This document shows positions 35,727 to 46,358 of a stretch of DNA of 63,778 nt, one piece after another. The DNA is from an uncultured Lachnospiraceae bacterium. Lineage in GTDB: Bacteria > Bacillota > Clostridia > Lachnospirales > Lachnospiraceae. The notes below the pieces were generated by a model. That model had not been told where the DNA came from, did no database searches, and worked only from the letters and a program-made list of their open reading frames with translations. The position numbers and the translations under genes are program-made. How positions within the stretch are numbered: position 1 is the first letter of the stretch; each line of letters opens with the position of its first letter. Where the stretch lies: contig CADANF010000009.1 in the NCBI GenBank assembly GCA_902789175.1, positions 1 to 63,778 on the forward strand, written 5' to 3'.

Positions 35727-37496
35727 ATGAGCGTAGTTGGACAGATTAAAAAAGTAGCAGGACCTCTGGTAATTGCCACAGGAATGCGAAATGCTGATAT
35801 GTATGACGTTGTTCGTGTTAGTAAAGAACGTCTTATCGGCGAGATAATAGAGATGCACGGTGACGAAGCATCAATCCAGGTATATGAAGAGACATCAGGT
35901 CTTGGACCTGGTGAACCTGTAGAAGATACAGAGGCTCCACTTTCAGTTGAACTTGGACCTGGTCTTATAGGTTCTATATATGATGGTATTCAGAGACCGC
36001 TTACAAAGATACTTGAATCAACAAATTCAAATCTTCTTGCAAGAGGTATCGATGTTCCATCAATTGACAGAGAGGCTAAGTGGGAGTTTAAAGCCACAGC
36101 GAATGTTGGTGAAGAAGTTGAGGCGGGAGATATCATAGGAACAGTTGAAGAGACATCAGTTGTTCTTCATAAGATCATGGTTCCTTATGGTATTTCAGGT
36201 AAGATCAAATCAATAAAAAGCGGAACATATACAGTTGAAGAGACTGTATGTGTTGTAGAAACAGATAAAGGTGATAAGGAGCTTACTTTAATGCAGAAGT
36301 GGCCTGTACGTCGTGGACGTCCATATTTAAAGAAGCTTCCACCAAAGACTCCTCTTGTAACAGGACAAAGAGTTATTGATGCTTTCTTCCCTATTGCAAA
36401 GGGCGGTGTTGCAGCTATCCCTGGACCATTCGGATCAGGAAAGACAGTTACACAGCATCAGTTAGCTAAATGGGCAGATGCAGATATCGTTGTTTATATC
36501 GGATGCGGAGAACGTGGAAATGAAATGACAGACGTTCTTAATGAGTTCCCGGAACTTAAGGATCCAAAGACAGGAGAGTCTCTCATGAAGAGAACTATCC
36601 TTATCGCAAATACATCAGATATGCCTGTAGCAGCCCGTGAAGCATCTATTTATACAGGTATCACATTAGCTGAGTATTTCAGAGATATGGGTTATTCAGT
36701 AGCTCTTATGGCAGACTCAACAAGCCGTTGGGCAGAAGCACTTCGTGAAATGTCCGGTCGTCTTGAAGAAATGCCAGGTGAAGAAGGATATCCAGCATAT
36801 CTTGCTTCACGTCTTGCTCAGTTCTATGAAAGAGCAGGACATGTTGTTGCTCTTGGTAAAGACAAAAGGGAAGGTGCACTTTCAGCTATCGGTGCCGTAT
36901 CTCCTCCAGGTGGTGATATTTCAGAACCGGTATCTCAGGCTACACTTCGTATAGTTAAGGTATTCTGGTCACTGGATTCATCTCTTGCATATCAGAGACA
37001 TTTCCCGGCTATCAACTGGCTGAATTCATATTCGCTTTATCTTGATGATATGGGTGAATGGTTTGATAAGAATGTTGATTCAGAGTGGATGCCTCTTAGA
37101 CAGGAACTTATGGCTTTACTTCAGGAAGAAGCATCTCTTAATGAGATCGTTAAGATGGTAGGTATGGATGCATTATCTCCAGCTGACCGTCTTAAGATGG
37201 AAGCTGCAAGATCTATACGTGAAGACTTCCTTCACCAGAATTCATTTGATGAGATAGATACTTATACATCAATGAAGAAGCAGTTCTATATGATGAAGTT
37301 AGTACATCTCTTCTATGAAGAGGGTAATAAGGTCCTTAAAGACGGAGCAAGTATCAATAGTGTAGTTAAAATGAAGACTCGTGAAGATATCGGTCGTTTC
37401 AAATATACAGAAGAGAAAGATATTGACGCAAAATATAAAGAAGTTCATGATGCAGTAGTCCGTGAAGCTGCAAGTCTTGTTGGAAAGGAGGAGTGA
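35727..37496 (+). CDS. ntpA: V-type ATP synthase catalytic subunit A
   Basis: 589 aa, full length. Hydrolyses or makes ATP at the A-B interface. P-loop GPFGSGKT at 233-240, the catalytic [12 protein letters not shown] near 254-265, [31 protein letters not shown] and the A-type nonhomologous insertion (about 115-185). AGGAGATT precedes ATG 35727. Stop overlaps the ribosome binding site of the B gene. Confidence 0.97.
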   Translation: MSVVGQIKKVAGPLVIATGMRNADMYDVVRVSKERLIGEIIEMHGDEASIQVYEETSGLGPGEPVEDTEAPLSVELGPGLIGSIYDGIQRPLTKILESTNSNLLARGIDVPSIDREAKWEFKATANVGEEVEAGDIIGTVEETSVVLHKIMVPYGISGKIKSIKSGTYTVEETVCVVETDKGDKELTLMQKWPVRRGRPYLKKLPPKTPLVTGQRVIDAFFPIAKGGVAAIPGPFGSGKTVTQHQLAKWADADIVVYIGCGERGNEMTDVLNEFPELKDPKTGESLMKRTILIANTSDMPVAAREASIYTGITLAEYFRDMGYSVALMADSTSRWAEALREMSGRLEEMPGEEGYPAYLASRLAQFYERAGHVVALGKDKREGALSAIGAVSPPGGDISEPVSQATLRIVKVFWSLDSSLAYQRHFPAINWLNSYSLYLDDMGEWFDKNVDSEWMPLRQELMALLQEEASLNEIVKMVGMDALSPADRLKMEAARSIREDFLHQNSFDEIDTYTSMKKQFYMMKLVHLFYEEGNKVLKDGASINSVVKMKTREDIGRFKYTEEKDIDAKYKEVHDAVVREAASLVGKEE

Positions 37497-37498
37497 TC

Positions 37499-38869
37499 AT
37501 GCCAAAGGAATATCGTACAATACAGGAAGTAGCCGGACCTCTTATGCTTGTTAAAGGTGTTGAAGATGTAAAGTACAATGAGATCGGCGAGATTGAACTT
37601 TCTAACGGAGAAAAGAGAAGATGTAAGGTTCTTGAGATTAATGGAACCGATGCATTAGTTCAGCTTTTCGAAGCTTCAACTGGTATCAACTTAGAAAGTA
37701 GTAAGGTTAGATTCCTTGGACATACAATGGAACTGGGGGTATCGGGAGATATGCTCGGTCGTGTCTTTGATGGACTTGGAAGAACAATAGATAACGGACC
37801 AGAGATAATCCCTGATGCAAGAATGGATATAAATGGTCTTCCAATGAATCCTGCAGCAAGATCTTATCCTTCAGAATTCATTGAAACCGGGGTATCGGCT
37901 ATTGATGGTCTTAATACTTTAGTTCGTGGACAGAAGCTGCCAATATTCTCAGCTTCAGGTCTTCCACATGCCCAGCTTGCTGCTCAGATTGCAAGACAGG
38001 CAAAGGTAAAAGGAACAGACGAACAGTTCGCCGTAGTATTTGCTGCTATGGGTATTACATTCGAAGAGGCTCATTTCTTTGAGGAATCATTCCGTGAAAG
38101 TGGTGCCATCGACAGAACTGTACTTTTTATAAATCTCGCAAATGATCCGGCGGTTGAACGTATAGCTACACCTCATATGGCACTTACTGCAGCCGAATAT
38201 CTTGCTTTTGAAAAGGACATGCATGTTCTCGTTATCATGACAGATATCACTAACTACGCAGATGCACTTCGTGAAGTATCAGCTGCCAGAAAGGAAGTTC
38301 CTGGACGTAGAGGTTATCCTGGTTACATGTACACTGACCTTGCTCAGATGTATGAGAGAGCAGGACGTCAGAGAGGTAAGAATGGTTCTATAACACTTAT
38401 TCCTATCCTTACAATGCCGGAAGATGATAAGACACATCCAATTCCTGACTTGACAGGATATATCACAGAGGGACAGATCATCCTTTCACGTGAACTTTAT
38501 CGTAAGGGTATCACCCCTCCTATCGATGTTCTTCCATCACTTTCTCGTCTTAAGGATAAGGGTATCGGTGAAGGAAAGACCAGAAAAGACCATGCGGCTA
38601 CCATGAACCAGCTTTTTGCTGCATATGCCCGTGGTAAGGAAGCTAAGGAACTTATGGTCATCCTTGGTGAAGCAGCGCTTACAGATATTGACCTTCTCTA
38701 TGCTAAGTTCGCTGATGCATTTGAAAAGGAATATGTATCTCAGGGATACAGAGCAGACAGAGATATTGAAGAGACTCTTAATATTGGATGGGATCTTCTT
38801 CGTCTGCTTCCTAGATCAGAACTTAAGAGAATTAATGATAAGATGCTCGATGAGTATTATGACAAATAA
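37499..38869 (+). CDS. ntpB: V-type ATP synthase subunit B (non-catalytic)
   Basis: 456 aa from ATG 37499, with GGAGGAG (37487-37493) upstream; GTG 37493 lies in the ribosome binding site. It lacks a P-loop lysine as expected for B ([15 protein letters not shown] in its place), and contains [13 protein letters not shown] and [17 protein letters not shown] motifs near 212 and 345. Pairs with A to form the hexameric head. Confidence 0.96.
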   Translation: MPKEYRTIQEVAGPLMLVKGVEDVKYNEIGEIELSNGEKRRCKVLEINGTDALVQLFEASTGINLESSKVRFLGHTMELGVSGDMLGRVFDGLGRTIDNGPEIIPDARMDINGLPMNPAARSYPSEFIETGVSAIDGLNTLVRGQKLPIFSASGLPHAQLAAQIARQAKVKGTDEQFAVVFAAMGITFEEAHFFEESFRESGAIDRTVLFINLANDPAVERIATPHMALTAAEYLAFEKDMHVLVIMTDITNYADALREVSAARKEVPGRRGYPGYMYTDLAQMYERAGRQRGKNGSITLIPILTMPEDDKTHPIPDLTGYITEGQIILSRELYRKGITPPIDVLPSLSRLKDKGIGEGKTRKDHAATMNQLFAAYARGKEAKELMVILGEAALTDIDLLYAKFADAFEKEYVSQGYRADRDIEETLNIGWDLLRLLPRSELKRINDKMLDEYYDK

Positions 38870-38880
38870 GGAGGGATAGG

Positions 38881-39543
38881 ATGGCATCTGTACAGGTAAA
38901 TCCTACCCGAATGGAGCTCACCCGTCTTAAGAAAAAACTTGGAACAGCAGTTAAGGGCCATAGACTTCTTAAGGATAAAAGAGATGAGCTTATGAGAGAG
39001 TTCCTTGAACTTGTTAAGGTTGATATGGAACTCAGAAAGAAAGTCGAGGCAGGGATAAAGGCTGCCAATAGCAATTTTGTACTTGCTAAGGCAGGAATGT
39101 CTGATGAGATTCTTCGTACATCACTTATGGCACCTAAACAGGAAGCTAGCCTTATTCAGGGGAAAAAGAATGTTATGAGTGTCGATATACCGGTCTTTGA
39201 TTTTAAGATGAAGTCCGCCGATGAAAATGATATCTATTCTTACGGTTATGCGTATACATCAGGTGATTTGGATGATGCAGTCACATCACTTGCTGATATC
39301 TTTCCGGATATGTTAAAACTTGCAGAAGTTGAAAAATCATGTCAGCTTATGGCGGCAGAGATCGAAAAGACGAGACGAAGAGTTAATGCTCTTGAACATG
39401 TTATAATTCCTGAGACAAAGGAAGGAATCAGATATATCACCATGAAGCTGGATGAGAACGAGAGAAGTACTCAGGTCAGACTGATGAAGGTGAAGAGCAT
39501 GATGCTTGAACAGGCTCATCATTATAAAGAAAAAGACAATTAA
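38881..39543 (+). CDS. ntpD: V-type ATP synthase subunit D (central rotor axle)
   Basis: 220 aa: long N- and C-terminal helices forming a coiled coil. The N-terminus NPTRMELTRLKKKLGTAVKG and the C-terminal RRRVNALEHVIIPETKEGIRYI are diagnostic. Last gene of the operon, 11 nt after B; GGAGGGATAGG serves as ribosome binding site. A terminator follows at 39569. Confidence 0.96.
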   Translation: MASVQVNPTRMELTRLKKKLGTAVKGHRLLKDKRDELMREFLELVKVDMELRKKVEAGIKAANSNFVLAKAGMSDEILRTSLMAPKQEASLIQGKKNVMSVDIPVFDFKMKSADENDIYSYGYAYTSGDLDDAVTSLADIFPDMLKLAEVEKSCQLMAAEIEKTRRRVNALEHVIIPETKEGIRYITMKLDENERSTQVRLMKVKSMMLEQAHHYKEKDN

Positions 39544-39568
39544 AGTCTTATAATAAGAATAAAAGAAA

Positions 39569-39604
39569 GAGTCTGTAGTTCATGATTGCAGACTCTCTTT
39601 TTAT
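39569..39604 (+). terminator. Terminator of the V-ATPase operon
   Basis: AGAGTCTG pairs with CAGACTCT around a 13-nt loop with internal pairing, followed by CTTTTTA. It sits 26 nt after the D subunit stop. Confidence 0.88.
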
Positions 39605-39675
39605 GTTATAAAATGTAGAGGATTTTAGTTTTTTTGAAGGAACTGAAAAAATATGGGAAAAGGAGTTTTTTAATT

Positions 39676-41586
39676 TTGAAGAAATTCGAGTTAAAGAAAG
39701 TTACAGCTGTGATACTCGCAGCGTCCATGATGCTTGGATTAAGTGGCTGTGGCAAGAAAAAAGAAAAAGAAACAACAGAGAGCGTTGTAACAACAGAGGC
39801 AACTACCGCTACAGAGGAGCCAACAGAGGAAGTACATTCAGGGGAAGCTACTCTTGACAGGACTTTTGTAGATATGAAATTTGCCAGTAAAGATAATGAG
39901 GAATTCAATAAATTCCTTGATGATTATTTTAAAGAAGCTGTTACAGCTGATACATTATCATATAATTATCTTGTAAAAGATGGCAGTAAGTTTGGAGTAG
40001 AACCTCCAGTTGCAACCGTGGGTGATGCAGATCTTAGCGAAGATGCATTTAAAAAGGAAAAAGAAGAAACAGAAAAGAAATTAGATGAACTTCATAAGTT
40101 TAAGGATGCAAAGCTTACAGAAGCACAGTATATTGATTATCTCTGGTTAGAATCAAGCTTAGAAGATAACCTTTATACATATGAGTATAGACAGTTCTAT
40201 GAGCCATTTTCATATATGAGAGGCTTCCAGGGAAATATTGGTACTAACTTAACTCATTATAGATTTGATGATAAGAAGGATGTTGAGGACTACATCGCAG
40301 TCCTTGGACAGATCCCTGGCTATGTTCAGTCTATGATCGACTTTGAAAATGAGAAGGCAGCTGCCGGTTTTATGATGAGTGATGAAAACATTGATGCGGT
40401 GATCGAGCAGTGTGACGAATTCCTTGCAAATGAAGGTGATGAACATTTCCTTATTACATGCTTCAATGATAACCTTGATAAGGTTGATTTCCTTACAGAT
40501 GCTGAAAAAGAGGATTTTAAGAAGAAAGATGCAGAAGCTGTAAAGAAATACATTTTACCTACATTTCACAATATCAAGGACAGTATGGCAAAGCTTAAAG
40601 GTACTGGTAAAAATGATTCAGGTATGTGCGGATATGGAGATGAGGGTATCGAGTATTATAAGCATCTTCTTAAGGTATATACCGGTTCAGAGAAGACACC
40701 TGAAGAAATGATAGATGACCTTGAAACAAGACAGAAGAAAGCAATCTCTGCCCTTGGTGTTTTAGTAACAGTTAATCCTGATGCGTATTCATATTTTTCA
40801 GAAAATTATGACACACTTTTTGATGCAGAGAAAGATAAAGAACCTCGTGAAATGATCGATGGTCTTATGAATGATTATATGGCTCAGTATCCAAGAATGA
40901 ATAAGATCAATTATGATGTTGACTATCTTCCAAAGAGTCTTGAAGAAGTAATGGGTTCTACACTTGCATATTACATGTCTCCTGCTATTGATGATCAGGA
41001 TCATAACATCATCAGAGTAAATGGTAAGAATACAGATACACTTTGGAATACACTCGCTCACGAAGGTTGTCCTGGTCATATGTATCAGAACGCATATTTC
41101 ATGTCAACTAACCCACATCCAGTAAGATCACTTGGAAATGAGTTAGGTTATATGGAAGGCTGGGCTGTTTATTCAAGTTATGAAGCGATGTACTTATATG
41201 ACTTTGGCGGTTCAGAATATAAGAAGGAACTTGGAAAGATTTCAGTAATAAATGAAAGTCTGGGTTACTTATTGTATGGAAGAATCGATCTTGGAGTTAA
41301 CTACGAAGGATGGACAGTTGAAGATGTTTCAGATTATATGACATCAAGCGGATTCGGTTCTGACGGAGTAGAGGAAATATTTAAAATAGTTAAGGGTGAT
41401 CCTGCAGTATATCTCAGCTATTCAATGGGTTATTATGAAATGCTTGAGCAAAGAGAAAAGGCAGAAGATTATCTTGGAGATAAGTTTGACCCTATCGCCT
41501 TCCATAAGGTAGTTCTTGACGCAGGTCCTGTTAAGTATGATGTGCTCACAAAAGTAGTTGATAAATACATCATTGAAAAACAGTAA
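39676..41586 (+). CDS. DUF885-family lipoprotein, putative zinc carboxypeptidase-like enzyme
   Basis: 636 aa from TTG 39676, 10 nt after AAAAGGAG; an in-frame start at 39634 would push the signal peptide 14 residues inward. Signal peptide with lipobox LSGC (Cys near residue 24), a Thr/Glu linker (about 30-55), then the DUF885 domain. The HEGCPGH motif near 462-468 and the downstream Glu in GYMEGWAVYSS (about 491) match the gluzincin-like zinc site of this family. Probably hydrolyses peptides at the outer membrane face. Single gene. Confidence 0.85.
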   Translation: MKKFELKKVTAVILAASMMLGLSGCGKKKEKETTESVVTTEATTATEEPTEEVHSGEATLDRTFVDMKFASKDNEEFNKFLDDYFKEAVTADTLSYNYLVKDGSKFGVEPPVATVGDADLSEDAFKKEKEETEKKLDELHKFKDAKLTEAQYIDYLWLESSLEDNLYTYEYRQFYEPFSYMRGFQGNIGTNLTHYRFDDKKDVEDYIAVLGQIPGYVQSMIDFENEKAAAGFMMSDENIDAVIEQCDEFLANEGDEHFLITCFNDNLDKVDFLTDAEKEDFKKKDAEAVKKYILPTFHNIKDSMAKLKGTGKNDSGMCGYGDEGIEYYKHLLKVYTGSEKTPEEMIDDLETRQKKAISALGVLVTVNPDAYSYFSENYDTLFDAEKDKEPREMIDGLMNDYMAQYPRMNKINYDVDYLPKSLEEVMGSTLAYYMSPAIDDQDHNIIRVNGKNTDTLWNTLAHEGCPGHMYQNAYFMSTNPHPVRSLGNELGYMEGWAVYSSYEAMYLYDFGGSEYKKELGKISVINESLGYLLYGRIDLGVNYEGWTVEDVSDYMTSSGFGSDGVEEIFKIVKGDPAVYLSYSMGYYEMLEQREKAEDYLGDKFDPIAFHKVVLDAGPVKYDVLTKVVDKYIIEKQ

Positions 41587-41656
41587 CAGGTTGTAATTTA
41601 TACGCTGAAAGTAGCCATTTTTGGGACAATTTTGCTGTTTTGGTACTGTTGTCGTA

Positions 41657-41685
41657 TTGATTTTAAAGTTTCTAATGGTTATAAT
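41657..41685 (+). promoter_or_regulatory. Promoter of pckA
   Basis: TTGATT (41657-41662) and consensus TATAAT (41680-41685) with 17-nt spacing. The 5' leader of about 80 nt holds a tiny GGGG-ACAAT-CCCC hairpin (41712-41724). Confidence 0.65.
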
Positions 41686-41769
41686 TAGGTTCGGTATATG
41701 AAACTCGATAGGGGACAATCCCCAAAGAAAGTTTTAAATATAAAAATAAAAAGAAAGAGGTTTAGTTTA

Positions 41770-43383
41770 ATGGCAAACATCGATTTAACAAAGTATGGCA
41801 TTACAGGAACAACTGAGGTTGTTTACAATCCTTCTTATGAATTATTATTCGAGGAAGAGACAAAAGAAGGTCTCGAAGGATACGAAGTTGGTCAGAACAC
41901 AGAACTTGATACAGTTAATGTTATGACAGGTGTATTCACAGGCCGTTCACCTAAAGATAAGTATATCGTTATGGATGAGAACTCAAAAGACACTGTATGG
42001 TGGACTTCAGATGAGTATAAGAACGATAACCATCCAATGACAGAAGAGACATGGGCAACAGTTAAGGAACTTGCTAAGAAAGAACTTTCTAACAAGAGAC
42101 TTTTCGTAGTTGATGCATTCTGCGGTGCTAACGCTGATACAAGAATGGCAGTTAGATTCATCGTTGAAGTTGCTTGGCAGGCACATTTCGTAAAGAACAT
42201 GTTCATCGTTCCTACAGAAGAAGAGCTTGCTAACTTCGAGCCAGATTTCGTAGTTTACAATGCTTCAAAGGCTAAGGTTGAAAACTATGCTGAGCTTGGT
42301 CTTAACTCAGAGACATGCGTAGCATTTAACATCACAAGCCGTGAGCAGGTTATCATCAATACATGGTATGGCGGAGAAATGAAGAAGGGTATGTTCTCAA
42401 TGATGAACTACTATCTTCCACTTAAGGGTATTGCTTCAATGCACTGCTCAGCTAACTGCGATATGGAAGGAAAGCACACAGCTATCTTCTTTGGTCTTTC
42501 AGGAACAGGTAAGACAACACTTTCAACAGATCCAAAGCGTCGTCTTATCGGTGATGATGAGCACGGTTGGGATGACAACGGTGTATTCAACTTCGAAGGT
42601 GGTTGCTATGCTAAGGTTATCGGACTTGATAAGGAGTCTGAGCCAGATATCTACAATGCAATCAAGAGAAATGCTCTTCTTGAGAACGTAACAGTAGCTG
42701 CTGATGGAAAGATTGATTTCGATGATAAGAGCGTTACAGAGAATACTCGTGTATCATATCCTATCTCACACATCAATAACATTGCTGCTGAAGTAAATAA
42801 GGTTTCAGCTGGTCCTGCTGCTGAGAACGTAATCTTCCTTTCAGCTGATGCATTTGGAGTACTTCCACCAGTATCAATCCTTACACCAGAGCAGACAAAG
42901 TACTACTTCCTTTCAGGATTCACAGCTAAGCTTGCTGGTACAGAGCGTGGTATCACAGAGCCAACTCCTACATTCTCAGCTTGCTTCGGTCAGGCATTCC
43001 TTGAGCTTCATCCTACAAAGTACGCTGAAGAGCTCGTTAAGAAGATGGAAGCAAATGGCGCTAAGGCTTACCTTGTAAATACAGGTTGGAACGGAACAGG
43101 AAAGAGAATCACAATTAAGGATACACGTGGTATCATTGATGCAATCCTTAACGGCGATATCAAGACTGCTCCTACAAAGAAGATTCCTATGTTCGATTTC
43201 GAAGTTCCTACAGAACTTCCAGGAGTTGATCCTAAGATTCTTGATCCTAGAGATACATATGCTGATGCTTCAGAGTGGGAAGCAAAGGCTAAGGATCTTG
43301 CTGAGAGATTCCAGAAGAACTTTGTTAAGTACACAACAAATGAAGCTGGTAAGGCCCTTGTTGCTGCAGGTCCTCAGTTATAA
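41770..43383 (+). CDS. pckA: Phosphoenolpyruvate carboxykinase (ATP)
   Basis: 537 aa from ATG 41770, 9 nt after AAAGAGG; an in-frame ATG at 41698 lies in the leader. Interconverts oxaloacetate plus ATP and PEP plus CO2; in rumen succinate or butyrate formers it often runs toward oxaloacetate to gain ATP. P-loop GLSGTGKT at 242-249, the PEPCK signature [12 protein letters not shown] following and GRSPKDK near 57-63 for substrate binding. Strong promoter and very biased codons suggest high expression. Confidence 0.97.
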   Translation: MANIDLTKYGITGTTEVVYNPSYELLFEEETKEGLEGYEVGQNTELDTVNVMTGVFTGRSPKDKYIVMDENSKDTVWWTSDEYKNDNHPMTEETWATVKELAKKELSNKRLFVVDAFCGANADTRMAVRFIVEVAWQAHFVKNMFIVPTEEELANFEPDFVVYNASKAKVENYAELGLNSETCVAFNITSREQVIINTWYGGEMKKGMFSMMNYYLPLKGIASMHCSANCDMEGKHTAIFFGLSGTGKTTLSTDPKRRLIGDDEHGWDDNGVFNFEGGCYAKVIGLDKESEPDIYNAIKRNALLENVTVAADGKIDFDDKSVTENTRVSYPISHINNIAAEVNKVSAGPAAENVIFLSADAFGVLPPVSILTPEQTKYYFLSGFTAKLAGTERGITEPTPTFSACFGQAFLELHPTKYAEELVKKMEANGAKAYLVNTGWNGTGKRITIKDTRGIIDAILNGDIKTAPTKKIPMFDFEVPTELPGVDPKILDPRDTYADASEWEAKAKDLAERFQKNFVKYTTNEAGKALVAAGPQL

Positions 43384-43404
43384 TAAAAACTGAATTTTAA
43401 TATA

Positions 43405-43441
43405 AAAGCCGCGGATGGTTAAACACATCCGCGGTTTTTTA
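43405..43441 (+). terminator. Intrinsic terminator of pckA
   Basis: CCGCGGATG pairs with CATCCGCGG around an 8-nt loop, followed by six T. Strong GC-rich stem. Confidence 0.93.
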
Positions 43442-43587
43442 CGTCCAGAGTTGAATTTTATTAATTATCGCACACAGGTGACTTTAACCTTAAGAGGTTT
43501 CATTTGTGCATATAACTTTATTTTTTTAAGCAAAAATTATAGATTTTGCTAAAAATTAAAGAAAATAGTGGAAAAACAAAATTTTCG

Positions 43588-43596
43588 TGATATAAT
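43588..43596 (+). promoter_or_regulatory. Extended -10 promoter of the aminotransferase gene
   Basis: TGATATAAT with TATAAT at 43591-43596 forms an extended -10 element; the -35 position (GTGGAA) is weak. It lies 45 nt before ATG 43641. The rest of the 257-nt gap shows only an AT-rich stretch without clear structure. Confidence 0.5.
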
Positions 43597-43640
43597 GCGA
43601 AAAGTAGTAATATAAAAATTTAGTCAGGAGTGGAAAAGAT

Positions 43641-44930
43641 ATGAAAGCATACAGAGATATGACAAGAGAAGAACTTGGTATCGAGATTGAAGCCCTTAAA
43701 AAGGAATATAAGAGATTCCAGGATATGGACCTTTCACTTGATATGAGTCGCGGAAAGCCTTGCCGTGAGCAGCTTGACCTTTCTATGGGACTTATGGACG
43801 CTCTTAATTCATCAGCAGATCTTATTTGCGAAGATGGAACAGATTGCCGTAATTATGGAGTACTTACAGGTATCAATGAAGCTAAGGTGCTTATTGGTGA
43901 TATGATGGAGAACAATCCGGATAATATCATTATCTATGGCAACTCATCTCTTAATGTTATGTATGATACTGTTGCTCGTGCTTTCACACACGGTATCATG
44001 GGAAATACACCATGGTGCAAACTTGATAAAGTTAAGTGGTTATGTCCAGTTCCTGGTTATGATAGACATTTTGGAATCACAGAGTATTTCGGAATAGAAA
44101 TGATTCCAGTTCCTATGTCGGAAAATGGTCCTGATATGGATATGGTAGAAAAGCTTGTTTCAGAAGATGAAGCAATCAAAGGTATCTGGTGCGTACCTAA
44201 GTATTCAAATCCTCAGGGATACTCATATAGCGATGAGACTGTAAGACGTTTTGCAAGACTTAAGCCTGCAGCAAAGGATTTCAGAATCTTCTGGGATAAT
44301 GCATATGGCATCCATCATCTTTATGATGATAAGCAGGATTACCTTATTGAGATCCTTGCAGAGTGTAAGAGAGCAGGAAATCCTGATATGGTTTATAAAT
44401 TTGCTTCAACATCTAAGATCACATTCCCAGGAAGTGGTATCGCAGCTCTTGCAACTTCACTTAATAACCTTGAGGATATCATGGGTCAGATGACACACCA
44501 GACTATCGGACATGATAAGGTAAATCAGCTCCGTCACGTAAGATTCTTCACAGATATTCACGGAATGACAGAACATATGAAGAAGCATGCCGATATCATC
44601 AGACCTAAGTTTGAAGCAGTAGAAAAGATTTTTGATGAGAACTTAGAAGGACTTGGCATTGGTACATGGACAAAGCCAAGAGGAGGTTATTTCATCAGTT
44701 TTGATGCATTAGACGGATGTGCTAAGGCAATTGTAAATAAGGCTAAGAAAGCCGGTGTTAAGATGACAGGTGCCGGTGCAACATGGCCATATGGCAAGGA
44801 TCCACATGATTCAAATATCCGTGTAGCTCCAACGTATCCATCAATAGAAGATTTAAAGACAGCAGCAACACTCTTTACAGTATGTGTAAGACTTGTATCT
44901 GCTGAGAAGATTTTTTCAGAGATGAACTAA
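43641..44930 (+). CDS. Pyridoxal-phosphate aminotransferase, aspartate aminotransferase type (PF12897-like)
   Basis: 429 aa fold-type I enzyme. The PLP Lys is K259 in STSKITFPGSG, preceded by the FWDNAYGIHH strand with Asp for the PLP ring near residue 218. The N-terminal DMSRGKPCREQLDLS near 34-48 and the long C-terminal end are typical of a clade annotated as aspartate aminotransferase that differs from AspC. It probably makes aspartate from oxaloacetate, consistent with its place next to pckA, which could supply oxaloacetate. GTCAGGAGTGG precedes ATG 43641. Confidence 0.85.
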   Translation: MKAYRDMTREELGIEIEALKKEYKRFQDMDLSLDMSRGKPCREQLDLSMGLMDALNSSADLICEDGTDCRNYGVLTGINEAKVLIGDMMENNPDNIIIYGNSSLNVMYDTVARAFTHGIMGNTPWCKLDKVKWLCPVPGYDRHFGITEYFGIEMIPVPMSENGPDMDMVEKLVSEDEAIKGIWCVPKYSNPQGYSYSDETVRRFARLKPAAKDFRIFWDNAYGIHHLYDDKQDYLIEILAECKRAGNPDMVYKFASTSKITFPGSGIAALATSLNNLEDIMGQMTHQTIGHDKVNQLRHVRFFTDIHGMTEHMKKHADIIRPKFEAVEKIFDENLEGLGIGTWTKPRGGYFISFDALDGCAKAIVNKAKKAGVKMTGAGATWPYGKDPHDSNIRVAPTYPSIEDLKTAATLFTVCVRLVSAEKIFSEMN

Positions 44931-44960
44931 ACAATTGATGCAAAAAGGTACGCGGACGGA

Positions 44961-45030
44961 CGCAAAAATAGTTTATACGCAAAAGTAAATCCCTCAGCGG
45001 GCTAAACATGCCCTTTGAGGGATTTCTTTT
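44961..45030 (+). repeat. Hairpin repeat family, copy 1 (also acts as terminator)
   Basis: CGCAAAAATAG (44961-44971) followed by AAATCCCTCAGCGGGC-TAAACAT-GCCCTTTGAGGGATTTC (44987-45026) and TTTT. The sequence matches copy 2 at 46075-46140 in inverted orientation over about 65 nt, and the hairpin of copy 3 at 63409-63458. The stem is about 16 bp with a small mismatch, the loop holds CTAAACATG. The following 270 nt to the pseudogene hold no gene that I can see. Confidence 0.7.
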
Positions 45031-45301
45031 GCTTGCTATTTTGCGTCAGGCTTTTTTGCTTGCTATTTACAACAGAGTTAAATAAGAGTATATCATCTTA
45101 TGAATGTGGTTCGGGGAGAAAATCCCTTTTTTTGTTGCTTTTTTAATAATAGGATTTCTTCTGGGTAAAAATACTGGATTTTGTAAGAAGTCTGTTAAAA
45201 AGTTTTTTGTTTTATAAGCGTTGGTTAGATGCTTATATTTCTTAATGTGATATTCAATAAAATGAATATAAAGAAACTATATTAAAGGAGACACGAAGAA
45301 A

Positions 45302-46090
45302 GTGAGAAGACGATTTAAAAAACAGGTTGCGATAATACTCGCAGGCCTTATTTTTCCGGGGGGTGTAACAGCCGGGTTCTAGCGGATGATGGAAATACTA
45401 CCGATCCAAATGGAAACTCTGCTGTAACATCCAAGGAAGATGATGGCGATTCAAAAGAAAAAGGCTGGCATGAAGATGCTGTAAGATCTGGAATATATTT
45501 TAGATGCATATTGTGGTTGGGCTGGAGATCTTCAAACGGTTATGGTAGATACAAAACACGTTCTCGGAGATAATGCGGCTTATGACTCTTTTAAGGCTGT
45601 GATGAAAGATTTAATAGGCTGTGATGAAAATACTATTTATGAAAAATATCCCGAATTAGTAGAAACAAAGTGTCACTTTCCAATTCCTGATGTTTATGCA
45701 GATGTAGATGCTGCTAATATTTTTGAATTGTTAACTGACAGAGATGCCGATGGAGAATCATTGGGGGGTGTATTAAAGGATTATTATTCGAAAGGTTATA
45801 GAAATAGATTCACTCAATTTAAGGCTAACAGTTATGATGAAGTGAATGTAAAACAATTTACAGAAATACATGGCGGGGAAAATGCTTACATGGCTTTGAA
45901 AGAAACCGGTGTGGTTGAAGAAGTGATTGATGCCGGAGTATGTCCGATGGTGGTATTATTAGTGGAGTTAGCTAATAGTAAAAAAGGTGAATGTTTTATT
46001 GTATGGTCACTTTTTAAATATGATATAGTGCAAAATGAGCAAAAAGTAACAAAATGGTATAAATTCAATGCAGAAGAGTCCTCACAAAGG
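45302..46090 (+). pseudogene. Frameshifted lipoprotein gene of unknown function
   Basis: AAAGGAG (45284-45290) and GTG 45302 start a signal peptide (RRRFKKQVAIILAGLIF). A six-G run at 45358-45363 then throws the frame: the continuation CNSRVLADDGNTTDPNGNS, which supplies the lipobox Cys, is in the next frame from 45364. A second shift near 45485-45495 returns to the first frame for LEYILDAYCGWAGDLQTV and about 180 more residues. The C-terminus breaks off at hairpin repeat copy 2 around 46080; the formally open reading beyond it, to 46333, is repeat DNA. Two shifts plus a truncated end argue for decay. No family is recognised. Confidence 0.7.
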
Positions 46091-46140
46091 GCATGTTTAG
46101 TCCGCTGTGGGGACTCTTTCGCGTACCAACTATTTTTGCG
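46075..46140 (-). repeat. Hairpin repeat family, copy 2 (inverted to copy 1)
   Basis: Read on the minus strand: CGCAAAAATAGTTGGTACGC, then GAGTCCCCACAGCGGACTAAAC and ATGCCCTTTGTGAGGACTC. It shares CAGCGG-CTAAACATGCCCTTTG and the upstream CGCAAAAATAGTT block with copy 1. It is placed exactly at the 3' break of the pseudogene, so the pair brackets the gene in opposite orientation. Confidence 0.7.
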
Positions 46141-46204
46141 TTCCTTTGCGTTCCTTTGCGTTCCTTTGCGTCCCTTTGCGTCCCTTTGCGTTCCTTTGCG
46201 ACCG
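46135..46204 (+). repeat. 10-bp tandem repeat TTTGCGTTCC
   Basis: Six to seven copies of TTTGCGTTCC or TTTGCGTCCC in a row, joined directly to copy 2 of the hairpin repeat, whose own edge (TTTTTGCG) looks like the seed of the array. Reading frames across it are artefacts. From here to the next gene at 46359 I see nothing but AT-rich DNA with a short ATATTCAGGAT.. duplication near 46280-46308. Confidence 0.85.
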
Positions 46205-46358
46205 TTTTGTGTCATTTTCGCCCTCTTTGTAGAAAGAATTGGTTGCAAATGTTATAATATGACCGACTGTATTAATATAATATTCAGGATGTATATAATA
46301 TTCAGGATTAATATAATAATTACAAATGAATAAAAGTGTATATAAAACGAGGTAGACG

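Noticed and set aside
39569-39604. Possible tRNA- or riboswitch-like fold after the V-ATPase operon
   Set aside because: The fold is a simple stem with loop and T run, fully explained as an intrinsic terminator.
45542-46333. Open reading frame of 263 codons
   Set aside because: The first part belongs to the frameshifted lipoprotein gene, and the last 80 codons run through the hairpin repeat and the 10-bp tandem array, so the formal C-terminus is not protein-like.
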